In this document: piece after piece, positions 10,286-20,532 of the stretch
Layout: each line of letters starts with the position of its first letter
Position numbering within the stretch: the first letter of the stretch is position 1
DNA from: Iris pallida
Taxonomy: Eukaryota > Streptophyta > Magnoliopsida > Asparagales > Iridaceae
Assembly: GCA_029216955.1 (NCBI GenBank)
Contig: JANAVB010029819.1
Span: 36,871,331-36,935,330 of the forward strand
Length of the DNA stretch: 64,000 nt
Reading direction: 5' to 3'
Translations under genes and position numbers: made by a program
Notes under the pieces: model-generated
What the model was told of the DNA's origin: nothing
What the model saw: the letters and a program-made list of their open reading frames with translations, nothing else
Database searches by the model: none

Positions 10286-10402
10286 GCACACCGACGGTAT
10301 ACTGCGGTATACCGACGGCATGCCGATTTTGGTTCAGAATTATGTTCTGTGCCAAAAATCGGTATACCGTCGGCATACGTCGGCATACCGACGGTATACC
10401 GG
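10286..10402. repeat. Interrupted-palindrome cluster downstream of copia pol
   Basis: There are at least five copies of words of the type ATACCGACGGTAT in both orientations within 120 bp. The same words fill the LTR at 12679-13135. The cluster itself folds back around an AGAATTATGTTCT-type centre. Confidence 0.8.
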
Positions 10403-10761
10403 TTCGCAGCGGACTGCTTAGTCATTACTGCTCTCGGGCCCCACCACTCTTCCATTCAACCTTTATTCCTTCTCCCTCATTAACTACCCATCACATCCAT
10501 CATTTCCCCATTTAATACCCAACTCCACTTTTTCTCTTCTCCATTCCATAACTTCCCATCCACATTAATAACCCACCCCGTCCTCTCCTTCCTTTAACTC
10601 CTCCATTATCTCCATTTCAAAACCACCACTTTTTTCTCCTCATCTTCTACAACCGTTCCCACTCTTCTCCTTCCCCATACCTTTTAAAAACCCATCTTCT
10701 TCCTCCTCCTCTTCTTTATTTCACAACCCTACTTCCTCCTTCCAAACTTTCTCCACTCCCA

Positions 10762-11958
10762 ATGGCTGCCCCCAAGCGTGCTCGTTCCTCCTACACCGTT
10801 TCGAATCCCTTTACCCCGGTGGCTCTCCCCCATGGATATGACCAGCGGGCCTTCACCTCCTCCTTGGCTGTCGAATCTTGGTTCCAACACTTTGTGCACC
10901 ATAACGTCTACAAAGGCCGCGCCATTAACTGGAACCTCTTCCCCGGCCATGTTTCTCTCTTCGAGGAGGCCGGTCTCTCTTCCCTCCTTCGACGTCAGGT
11001 GCCTGTCTACCCCGCCGCCGTGCGTCTGTTCTACTGTAACTTGATTCCTGACGTCGAGCATGGCGCCATTGCGACGATGGTCAACGACCGCCATTTTTGC
11101 CTGACGGCTCGTGACATCGGTAACATTCTCGGTATCCCGGACAGAGGAGAGGCTCTACCGGGCTTGGCCGCTCTTCATCCTTCGACGGCGTGCTCCTTTG
11201 ATGAATTCTGTGCTATCATTTGCAAGGGTCCAAACCCTCCTAATATCTCGGCCCTTTCCGCCTAGCTGGAGCCGTTCTACTACGAGCTCCATAGGATCGT
11301 GTGCCACACCATCTATCCTAAGGGCAGCAACTATGATGCCATCACCGGTGATACCCTGGTGTGCATGTACTACCTCTATTAGAAGAAGCCTTGGTCCTTC
11401 CATAAGACTTTTCTCCATGCCTTCTTCGACGTCCTGCCTGCGGGGAATCTGAATCTGTACTATGGATCCTTCATCACTCTTATCTTGGAAGCCAAGCAAG
11501 TTGACCTCTCCCCTTGCTACTCAGACGACGTCCCATCCTTCCTCGCTGTTTCTCGTTCCGTTGGTGCTGTCTCCACATATCGTGCCTCCTCTTCCCAAGA
11601 GTCGCCAGCCTCTGCTCCTGCTACACCCGTCTCTACTCCTCCTGCCTCCGGCCACTACATGCCGCTGACACAGCAGTATTTTGACATACTTATGGCTCAG
11701 GCAGAGGAGGAGATATGGGCCCACACTCGTTGCCTTGGTACCCTCATCCAGTCCAGCTTCAATGACTAGGCGTATTTCATTCAGCGCACCCTTCAGGACC
11801 GGGATGCATTTCTGGATCTGAATCTTCAGGATCCGATGTACCAGACCTCCCGCTTTTTCGATCCCAATGCCTACGATTTTATGTACCCGGACGGCATTGA
11901 TCCTTTTGGCGCTTTCTACCAGGCTCAGGATGGTGGGGATGATCCGGCTGATGAGTAG
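10762..11958 (+). pseudogene. Env-like extra ORF of the SIRE-like copia element
   Basis: This is one reading frame of 398 codons interrupted by three amber stops (11263, 11380, 11767), with no frameshift. The N-terminal 170 residues contain SWFQHFVHHNVYKGRAIN, a P-x-V-Y-P-A-A-V-R-L-F-Y-C-N-L block and LTARDIGNILGIP. These resemble the plant putative transposon protein family (Transposase_32-like) often found as an extra ORF of SIRE elements. The middle is Ser/Pro/Ala-rich. The C-terminal part has a Gln/Glu-rich segment and an acidic tail ending GGDDPADE. I see no clear signal peptide or membrane segment, so an envelope role is unsupported. All three stops sit where CAG would be expected. The start ATG was chosen because it follows a pyrimidine-rich leader and opens the frame. 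Confidence 0.75.
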
Positions 11959-12372
11959 GGGTTACTTCCTTGTGTTGGTGATGACGAATAAGTGGTTGTC
12001 TTATTTTGGTTGTGGTTGTTTTTATGTCTTTTGCGGTCCTTCGGGGACCAGTGTTTAGTTGTTCCTAGTTGTTTGTAGTCCTACGGGGACTTGATGACTA
12101 TCCTTTTATTGTCTTGCTAACTATCGTCGAGGAGAGTTTTTCATATGTCTTTATGTAGCATGTTATGGTTGTCACACATGTATCCAATTTCTACTTTTAT
12201 CTATCAATACATGCTTTTGTCTATGATATTGTGTTCCATATTCATTATTTTTATCTTTTTCATTCCCATCTTTGACTAAGTGACAAAAGGAGAGAAAACG
12301 TATTGAGGGGGAGTTGTCTACCTACGGGGGAGTAACTCCCTGAAGATGCTATCCCTCTGTTTTGTCAATTAT
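11959..12372 (+). other. 3' untranslated spacer of the copia element
   Basis: T-rich non-coding sequence between the env-like ORF and the polypurine tract. No coding potential seen. Confidence 0.6.
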
Positions 12373-12387
12373 CAAAATAGGGGAGAT
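12373..12387 (+). promoter_or_regulatory. Polypurine tract of the copia element
   Basis: CAAAATAGGGGAGAT lies directly before the LTR start TGTTGGCAC. This is the plus-strand primer position. Confidence 0.85.
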
Positions 12388-12678
12388 TGTTGGCACATTT
12401 TATTTTGATATAATTAACAGCATCTTCGTAGTCTAGTTTTCTCTATTTATCAGATTGACATCAATTCAGAAGCTCTACTACATTAAGTCTGTCCATTTAA
12501 GATTACCAACCTGTGCCTTGAAGACTGAAGCAAAGACCGACGCTCGTTGAAAAGACGGCTCTCTACACTTCAAGATTTCGAGTCTGTACAAGGTCTAGGT
12601 CTTTCTGTAAACACTTAAGGTTGGATGACAAAACTAAAAGCTTTCTATTCTCAAGTCAAAAATCAATACCTTATAGAA

Positions 12679-13135
12679 CGGCATACCGGCGGTATGCTCC
12701 GGCAAACCGGCGGTATACCGTTTTGTTGACCACAAAACTTTATGTGAGAAAATGTCGACATACCGGCGGTATGCTCCGACATACCGGCGGTATACCGTTT
12801 TGTGGTCCACAAAACATTCTGTGATATTGATCGGAATACCGATGGTATACTCCGGCATACCGACGGTATACCATTTTGTGAGCCAGAGATCATTATGTGA
12901 CAAACATCGGCATACCGACGGTATACCGTTTTGTTTATTACAAAAACGTTCTGTGACACACATCGGTATACCGACGGTATACCGCGGCATACCGACGGTA
13001 TACCGGATTACGAAATTTGATTTTTGAATGGTAAAGACTAGCATTAATGGCAGCATTAAATGCTCCCAACGGATATTAATATGACCGTTACTGTTCGACC
13101 GATATACCGACGGTATGCCGGTCCATACCGACGGT
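12679..13135. repeat. Array of CATACCGACGGTATAC-type palindromes in the copia LTR
   Basis: There are about a dozen copies of a 16-18 bp interrupted palindrome, usually in pairs separated by a few bases. The pairs are about 75 bp apart over the first part of the array, with CCGTTTTGT between them. Copies vary mainly as CGGC/CGAC and TATAC/TATGC. They lie upstream of the TATA box at 13190, so they occupy the enhancer position of U3. Confidence 0.9.
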
Positions 13136-13389
13136 ATGCCAGTCAGGCTGTTTTCAGGAGCATTAAATGCTACCTACTCTTGGTTTCTCTATAAATGAAA
13201 GCCCTCTCTCTCTTGAAGGCTTTCACCAAACTCTTGCCATAAATTTTCCAAATAACCAAGAGCTCCACCATTAATACTCTACCAAGCTTTTAATTGTCAT
13301 CCTCTCCCAAAGTGCTAGAGTATTTAAGAGTTGTAATTTTTGATCTTCAAGTGTTAGAAGATCAACAAGTTCTCTTCTCATTTCTTTGA

Positions 13390-13497
13390 AGTTGGCGAGC
13401 CTTCGTAAGAAAACTCGTGTGTAGAAGTTGGCGAGTTCTTCGGATCCAAACTCGTGTTAAAGTTGGCGAGTTCTTCGGATCCAAACTCGTGTGTACT
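13390..13497 (+). repeat. Short tandem direct repeat in the copia LTR
   Basis: Three units of 37-45 bp begin AGTTGGCGAG and end AACTCGTGT. The last two are almost identical. Confidence 0.85.
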
Positions 13498-13680
13498 ATT
13501 TTATTAAATAGTGGATTTAAGCCGGAGAGAGTTCCAGGACTGGATTGCCTCAAGCGAGGATACCAGGATACATCTTGTGTTTGATCTTCTTACTCTATCT
13601 TTTTATTTGACGAATATTGCTTCTTGTGCTTAAGTTATTTTTTATTTCCCTATTCACCCCCCCTCTAGGGTTCTACAACA

Positions 13681-13715
13681 GTTGTTGTTATGTTATTTTA
13701 TAAAAACAAATAATA

Positions 13716-13779
<64 letters not shown>

Positions 13780-15680
13780 TAAACTAATAATAATAATAAG
13801 TAACAGCAAAACAAAATATAATAATAAATAATAATAATAATAATGATAATATAAACCAAAAAAAATACTAAACTGCTGTCTTCCCAATGTGTCTAATTTA
13901 TAGAGAGAGATGGGAAAGAGAATGCGAAGGAGGACGAGAAGTGATGAAGGAGCGGGAGGCGGAGGAAAGGAACCGAGGGAGAGAGGAACGACGATCGGAG
14001 GGGAGTTCGGGGGTTCTGGGCTCGGCATGCGGAGTGGAAGGGCGAGCGTGAGAGAGAGGCGAGAGGGTGAGCTAGGGTGGGATGAGCGGCTGGAGGCGTG
14101 GGGCGAGTCGGGCGCGGACATCCCCGACGATTCTCTCCGGAGGTTGCTGACACGGAGGGGGTTTGAGGACAGCGGCACGCCGGACGGGCGATCGACAACC
14201 AGAGGCGAGGGTTCCGGCGCTGGGGCTCGCCGGTCGGGCAAGGCGGCAAACGCGGGTGTTCTTCCGACGGCGGCGGCGGGTTTAGGTAAGGGGTTTTCTT
14301 TTCCCCCCTTTTCTTGGGCTCTCGTGGTGGTGATGATGTGGTGGTCGGTCGGATTTGGCCATGGGATTGGGTCTTGGCTTAGTCTCTAGTGGGTGAATAG
14401 GGGCGGCGGAGGTCCTGCCGTAGTGGCGATGGTGAATAGGGAGGTGTACTGGTGGCGGTGTGGTGATATCGGGTGGCAGCGGCTGTGGTGGGCTGGGAGT
14501 TTGCCGGAGTTGGCCAGGGTCGGAGATGGTCCGATGGTGGTTTGCTGATGATGGTGATGGTGTTGGGTGAGGGAAGACCGGGGTAGCGCCAGTAGGCGGG
14601 GTGTTGGAGGAAGTGGCCGCAGGAGTGATGTTGGTGGTGGCTCGGTGGTTAATATGGAGTAGGTGATGGGGTCAATGGTGGAGACGTCGACCGGATGCGG
14701 GTGGCCGTGGGTGTTTGGGTGACAGCGGTGTGCTGCGGTAGAGACGGGGTCGGTTGTGGCCGCGATGCCGGGCGTGGTGGTGGAGGCAGGGGGTTAGGAT
14801 TAGGGTTAGTGTTAGGGTTTAGGAACTAGGGATTTGGAGATTAGAAAATTAGGGATTTATATTGTGTCGGGGTTGTCGACACGAGAGAGAATAATGTATA
14901 TGTAAAAAATAATAGAATAAGAATTGGACGGGGAACACGGACACGATGCACGCACGTTTGTGGTAGAATTATTTGTGGAATAATTATGGCTTGTGGAATT
15001 TATGGAGGAGTACCTGCCTATTTATAGGATGTGGAAATTTCCAGTTAGATAATGATTAGGAAGATTTAAAACCCAATTAGATAATTCGCAACTTACTTTA
15101 AATCAATTTAAATCGATTCAATAATAAAAATAATCCAAATCCAATTCCAATTTAAATCTAGCTAATCTAAACTCAAATTAAAAATACTATCTTTAAATTT
15201 AAACTATTTAAATTAAATCCAAAAATCTAATCAAAGATTTAATTTGCCACAATAATTTCAAATATATTTTCAAAAAATACTAATAATAATAATTTTGAAA
15301 ATTACATTATTATTTAAAAATAAACTAATAAATAATTACAAAATATATATGTATGCCCAAATAATATTTACATAAATATACTTTTCTAATATACAATAAA
15401 AATATTATTTATTATTAATAATTGTTAGAAATGAGAGACTTTATAAATAAAATAACAAACTTGGAAATTTTGGAACGATCACAAAATAATTATTATGTAT
15501 ATTATTTTGAAACTATAAAAAAAATAGAAAAATATTTTTCAAAAATATGTACGCTCGCACATATTCGCACTCGGCGAGCAATTACGAGAAACGACATTTC
15601 GTGCGCGACGTACAATACAAAATAAAAAAATTAGTACCAAATTTAGAAATAAAAAATAGTAGAAATTTAGGGATTTTACA
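13681..15680 (-). repeat. Probable minus-strand LTR sequence with GC-rich core
   Basis: The right end (15680) reads TGTAAAATCCCTAAATTT on the minus strand, like the start of a chromovirus LTR, and abuts gypsy pol exactly. A minus-strand TATA box (TATAAATAGG, 15017-15026) lies inside. From about 13900 to 14800 the sequence becomes GC-rich with GGTGGCGG-type words and long spurious ORFs on both strands. Degenerate TTAGGG-like words occur near 14790-14825. The left boundary is not defined, and no target duplication could be checked. It may be a truncated LTR or LTR plus leader. Confidence 0.4.
13703..13855. repeat. (TAA)n microsatellite, imperfect
   Basis: Runs of AAT/TAA triplets with interruptions, next to the end of the copia LTR. 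Confidence 0.95.
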
Positions 15681-16342
15681 GATAGACTGCTATGTTGGCA
15701 GGGTTATTTTTAGCATTCCAGGTGAGCCAGAGTTTTTCTTTTCTCGAGGCGAAGTTGAACCTTCTCCTCCAGTATTGCGGATGGCAGTAGCAGCAGTACA
15801 GTTACCCCGGATAGTCGAGGAATTTCCAGATGTTTTTTCAGAGGAGATTCCAGGAATGCCGGCAGAGCGAGAGGACAAGTTTACTATCGACTTGATCCCA
15901 GGGACAGCCCCAGTGTCGGAGAGAGTCTACAGGATGGCGTCGTCATAGTTGGAGATATTGTACAAGATGATTGAAGAACTCAGGACCAAGGGATTCATTC
16001 GTGCAAGTGGATCGCCTTGGGGAGCCCCGATGCTTCTTGTGAAAAAGAAGGATGGTACATCCAGATTATGTGTAGATTATCGTACCTTGAACTGAGTGAC
16101 AATCAAGAACAGATACCCTCACTTGAGAATAGATGACTTGTTTGATCAACTCAAGGGGGCAGCAGTATTCTCGAAGATTGACTTGCGGTCCGGATACCAT
16201 CAGATCAGAGTCAGAGAGCAGGACATCCCGAAGACACCTTTTAGATCTAGATATGGGCATTGGGAGTTCCTTGTTATGCTATTTGGAGCTATAAATGAGC
16301 CAGCTGTATTCATGGACCTCATGAATCGCATTTTCATGCCAT
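15681..16342 (+). pseudogene. Chromovirus (Tekay/Del-like) protease-RT junction and N-terminal RT
   Basis: One frame with two stops. It begins [18 protein letters not shown], the end of the protease region. It then has [16 protein letters not shown], the RT entry [20 protein letters not shown] and [11 protein letters not shown] motif A follows, [12 protein letters not shown], with the first catalytic Asp. It stops at MNRIFMP, before the catalytic DD motif. The remaining RT, RNase H and start of integrase are missing, replaced at 16343 by a truncated LTR of another element. The integrase half of the same element resumes at 27033 in the same orientation. Confidence 0.88.
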
Positions 16343-16656
16343 AGTATCGGCGGTAGAACGCTGTCCTAGGTCAATCATCTAACAATATAAAGTACCTGTA
16401 CAGTTTATACTCTCCGAATGGAGGTGACAAACAGAAAATAAACTCAATCACATCTAGGTAGAGAATGAAGAACAGATAGATAGTAACTCAAAGAGAACCA
16501 TAGCATAGATGAAATAAGACTAAGTGTCTAAGATACATAACATCCAGAATGACAACTCATAATACAAAGTCTAAGAGTCTATACAACTCAACATCTCAAA
16601 ATACAACTCAGATGTGAGACAAAAAGATATAGAAAGACTGCCTAGTCTAAACTGGT

Positions 16657-16772
16657 CTAGACTACTGGAACAACCTCCTCAGCTGCAGGTGGATCCTGCT
16701 GAGGGTCCACAACATAAGTATCATCTAGTCCTGCTCCATAATAGGTAGACACCAGGGCCTCATCCTCATCCT
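16657..16772 (-). other. Exon-like conserved coding stretch in LTR (copy 1)
   Basis: A minus-strand 3' splice site ATATTACAG (ending at 16773) is followed by the frame EDEDEALVSTYYGAGLDD and ends PVV-stop at 16657. It is the same peptide type as at 7475-7587 in a diverged LTR and is repeated at 23157-23272. It contains no stop. Upstream of the acceptor the frame is not conserved (a one-base difference from the solo LTR), which fits an exon boundary. Confidence 0.45.
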
Positions 16773-17525
16773 CTGTAATATTTTCAACAGGTCCAATCAG
16801 GACGGGAACGAGCACAATACATCTCACGCAGTTCATAGTAAGATAGGAAATATAAAGCATGCAATAGAGTAAAATACAGGAAACGCTGAAGGAAGATACA
16901 TATAGCAAAAGAGAGAACTGTAATGAAATATCTACTATAATAGAGAACTAGCAGTGTCTAGTGAGTCAGAGTAAAATATAGACATGTGAAATGGCATAGG
17001 AGATTCATGGCTACAGCTAAGAGTGATTCATGACTACACTACTTTGGATATTATTCACATGACTATTTCCACTCCCCCATCCCCAATCAATACACAAGGA
17101 TCCATTCAGGTTATGTTAAGATTCGTGATAAGCCCATAAATGGGAGATTCATGAGAGGCTCTGTGAGCATGAGAGTACATGAGTCACAAGCGATTCGTGA
17201 ATCTATGAAAGCATAGAGATACATGATGATTCGTGAAAAGCACAAACATGCTGTATCTGATGCTCCCGAGGGGGATAATATCTCATGAAAAGATCCATAT
17301 AGTACCAATCCGTGATAACAATCGTGTCAGCATCAAGTAAAGTAATCTAGAGCAAGAATATAAATCCTGGCAAATATGAAACGATCAGAGAATGTACTCG
17401 CCTGATAACTGAATGTCTGAAGAGGATATACTGTCTGAGGAGAGGTGTATGGCTCCTAATCAGAGCAATATAAGTCACAATGTATCCACAATGATAAAAT
17501 AAAGTATACAATGCATACTACATGA

Positions 17526-18060
17526 TTCTAGGTCAAACTGGTCAAAAGTCAACTCTTGGTCAACTCTAATAGTCAAACCAGGTCACAGGAAGTCATACTA
17601 AGCCAAATAAGGTCAAACAAGATCAAACAAGGTCAAACAAGTTTAATCTAGGTTAAAGTCAACTCCTGGTCAACACTCTAATCAAACTAGTTAATTACTA
17701 GTCAACATGATCAATCTGGATCAAGTCTAGATCAAACTTAGACCAACTAAGGCATTGGTCAAACAAAGACTAGTCAGTTAGGGTAATTAGGTCAAACATG
17801 GTCTGACTAGTTGAACTAGTCATTTATTAGGTCAATTAGGTCATGGTTTGACCAATAGTTGACTTTAGTCAACCATGGTCAACAATGGTCAAACAATGTT
17901 AAACTAGTTAGGGTTAGTCAAACTAGTCCTCCTAGGTTAGTTTAAGTCAAAACTAGGTTAAGGTAGTTCAAATTTGACCTAAGGTTGACCTTGGTCAACA
18001 CTTAGTCAAATTGGGGTCAAACTAGCTAAGTCTTGGTTTACTAGTCAATTAGGGTTAGGC
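17526..18060. repeat. GGTCAA/TTGACC-rich field in LTR copy 1
   Basis: I count about 27 occurrences of GTCAA or TTGAC in 535 bp, many as GGTCAA. This is far above the one or so expected by chance. There is no fixed period. It is repeated at 24026-24560. Confidence 0.9.
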
Positions 18061-18471
18061 CTAATGGCCATAGGCTAGTATCATAGCCCATAGGTTAGTA
18101 TTCCTAGGTCAAGGCTATAGGGTTCATAGGTTTACACCTATAATAGGGTCTATACATTATACCTATATATAGGGGTCAATATGTATATACCCATACCCAA
18201 ATATATAACTTATATTTATACACACAACTATATAACATATAGACACATATATGTATATGTATATATATACCTAATACAATATATATATAGAGATATAATG
18301 AGAGAGAGAGAATCATATAGAGAGAGATAGACAGAGACAGGAAGAAGGGGGGAGAGGTTCCAGAATTTCTGGAACCAGATTTGGTCCCAACACACACACA
18401 CCAACCTACATAATACATACATATGTGTATATACACATCTATACACATGTGTACGCCCTAAAAACTCACAT

Positions 18472-18502
<31 letters not shown>

Positions 18503-18719
18503 CATATGTATACAATACTGAAATACACATATACATGTATAAATCATACTAAAAATCAAATCAAAACTCATTTCTAAAAACTGGAAATTTATCCAAACTC
18601 TGGAATTAGGGACTGTGAACAGGTAAATAGGGTAAACTCATTTACACCCTCCAAATCGAGCTAAGGCTCGAATCCCTAGGTTGGTAACACTAGCCTCACA
18701 CATATACTAGTGTCCTAGG

Positions 18720-19420
18720 TGCCTGACATGACACCACGACACGACACGGCGTGTCCACGGGTTTAAAAACACAAACGGGTAAGTCACAGTGTCACAGCGT
18801 CGTGCACGCGTGCACTTTGCTCTAGGACACGACACACGTGTCTAGAAGTCTCGTGCTCGTGTCCCTAGGTTCGCCTAGGGTCAGGCTAGGTGTCAGTGTG
18901 TCTGCACGATGTCCACGTGTCCTCAGGACACGATACGAAGCCCGTATCAGTCGTGAAAATTTGACTGATACACGTGTTTTGCGCTGCGTCGTGCAGAGAT
19001 GCACACGCCTCGTGGACACGACACGGGCCACGTGGGGCCTCGTGCTCATGTCCACGTGTAGCCCACGTGTTGGGCTACACAATCGTGTCACCACGAGGTG
19101 TCATTGTGTCGTGTCCGTGCGACACGAGACACTCGAAGTTGGTGTCTGTGCGTGTGTGCGCTGACAGCCCGTGTCCAGTGCGAGTGAGATTTCTCACTCG
19201 ACACGACACGAGGCGACACCAAATTTTGGGGGCATGTGCGCAGACATTGCCCCCTCGTGTCCACCAATTTTCCCGTGTCCTAGTGTCGTGTGTAGGGAGA
19301 ACCAAGGGGGTGGTAGCAGGGGATTTTTATAGTGTAAAAACAGTGTCTAAACAGTGTGTGTCCAGTGAGCTTTGTGTCCAGTTTTGGACACGACACAAGC
19401 TCAAAACGTGCACAGTGACA
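18720..19420. repeat. GACACG/CGTGTC- and ACGT-rich field in LTR copy 1
   Basis: Dense GACACGACAC, GTGTCGTG and CACGTG words in both orientations can pair with each other. It is much more GC-rich than the flanks. It is repeated at 25220-25920, and a shorter related field is at about 4390-4810. Confidence 0.85.
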
Positions 19421-20532
19421 CAGGGTTAGGTTTAGGGTTAGCTAGGCTAGGTTTTTGGTTAAAAGGATTAACAAAACAGTGTGTATATTAATGTGACAGT
19501 GAGCTAAAAAAAATAGTAAACTACAATGAAATAAATTAGGATACGTGTCCGATACGACACCAAACAATTCCTAGATTTCACCAAACTTTACCCACAGCTA
19601 GTATACACCTATATGCATGCATTTATGAAGAAAAATTACAACATTAATATGGTTTAGAGACATTTACCTATATGTGCAAAATCCTTGAAAACTCAATAAA
19701 TGAGGGGGGTGTCCAAGTCCACTTATGGGTGTGTCCAAGTCCTTGTGTCCAACTTGCTAGCCTCCCTTAGCACCCTCTAGGTTGTAGGAACCCAATGCAA
19801 GAGGTTTGAAGTGATTTGGATCACTATGTTGAGAGTTGTGAATTTTCCAAGAAAAGGCTATTTTCAATGATTTAAAACATGTAAATTTTAATACAAGGAA
19901 ATGAACTAATATATAGGAATGATCAACCAAGGGGGGGGTGTCTTGGCCGGCCAAGCATGGCCAAGGCATGGGGTTATGGGGGGGTTGTCTTGCTTCTAGG
20001 CTAAGAGAAGGACTTTGTAAAGGGTTTTAAGATATTTTGCATAAATTAAGCAAAATATCAATAAGTAAATATCTAGATATTTATATAGCTTTGACTACCA
20101 TGAAATATCTAATCCTCTTAGTCATTCTAGGTTAGTAGCTAACCTATGGATTAGGGTAATTAGGTTAGGGATTAGCAAGTCACTAATCTAAAAGTCCATG
20201 AATAGTAAAATCTCACTAATCCCACTAAATTCCAAATAAATTCCTAAAAATTACCAAAATACCCCTATGGCTAAAAATCACTAAAATGATATTCTAAGCC
20301 TATGGTCAAGCTCTCATGGTCATGGCAACTTCTAGGTTAGAGAAACTAGGGTTTACACTAAGGTTTACTAACAAAGTCACAAAGTCATAAGTCATGACTT
20401 AGTATGACTTTAGAAATGGTTTAACTTAATTAAAATCACCAGAAAATCATACCATGACTAAAATACCATTAATAAATAATAGAAAATAATAAATTTTCAA
20501 AAATCCCCAATTTCAGAAAACAGGGTGTTACA

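Larger units (their letters stand above)
9718..13680 (+). mobile_element. Ty1/copia element, SIRE/Maximus-like, 3' half
   Basis: The order is RNase H end of pol, about 500 bp of spacer, an extra env-like ORF, polypurine tract, 3' LTR. This gene order after pol is that of SIRE/Maximus-type copia elements. The 5' part is missing in the window because gypsy copy A is inserted at 9717/9718. The rest may lie left of position 1. Confidence 0.85.
12388..13680 (+). repeat. 3' LTR of the SIRE-like copia element
   Basis: The LTR is 1293 bp from TGTTGGCACATTTT to CTACAACA. The first part (12679-13135) is an array of interrupted palindromes. A TATA box (TATAAAT, 13190-13196) follows, then a short direct repeat (13390-13497). 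It ends after the CCCCCCTCTAGGG block typical of copia LTR ends. Confidence 0.85.
16343..20532 (-). repeat. 3' LTR of the LARD-type element (60 bp truncated)
   Basis: Near-identical to 22843-27032 and of equal length (4190 bp). It contains the exon-like stretch 16657-16772, the GGTCAA-rich field 17526-18060, small AT/AG microsatellites near 18240-18510 and the GACACG/ACGT field 18720-19420. ORFs found here also occur in the other LTR and appear to be chance products of the GTGTCG-rich sequence. Confidence 0.9.

Noticed and set aside
10762..11499. Overlapping ORFs in other frames of the env-like region
   Set aside because: GC-rich third positions keep other frames open. Only the frame starting at 10762 has the transposon-protein motifs and continues past the ambers.
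12679..13135. CRISPR-like array
   Set aside because: Repeats are short interrupted palindromes inside a plant copia LTR. Spacers are themselves repeated, and there are no cas genes.
13910..14389. 159-residue plus-strand ORF and overlapping minus-strand ORFs of 118-182 residues
   Set aside because: They overlap on both strands in a GC-rich stretch, are Arg/Gly- or Pro/Ser-biased with no domain, and one runs into the (TAA)n tract as poly-Leu. Best seen as composition artefacts.
14786..14830. Telomere-like TTAGGG words
   Set aside because: Only a few degenerate copies, not the plant TTTAGGG array. Similar words are common in LTRs.
18822..19430. Several ORFs of 76-151 residues in the GACACG field, repeated at 25323-25930
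   Set aside because: Both strands are open because the GTGTCG-type repeat lacks stops. Proteins are Arg/Thr/His/Cys-rich with no motif. Conservation between the two LTRs only reflects recent duplication of the LTR.
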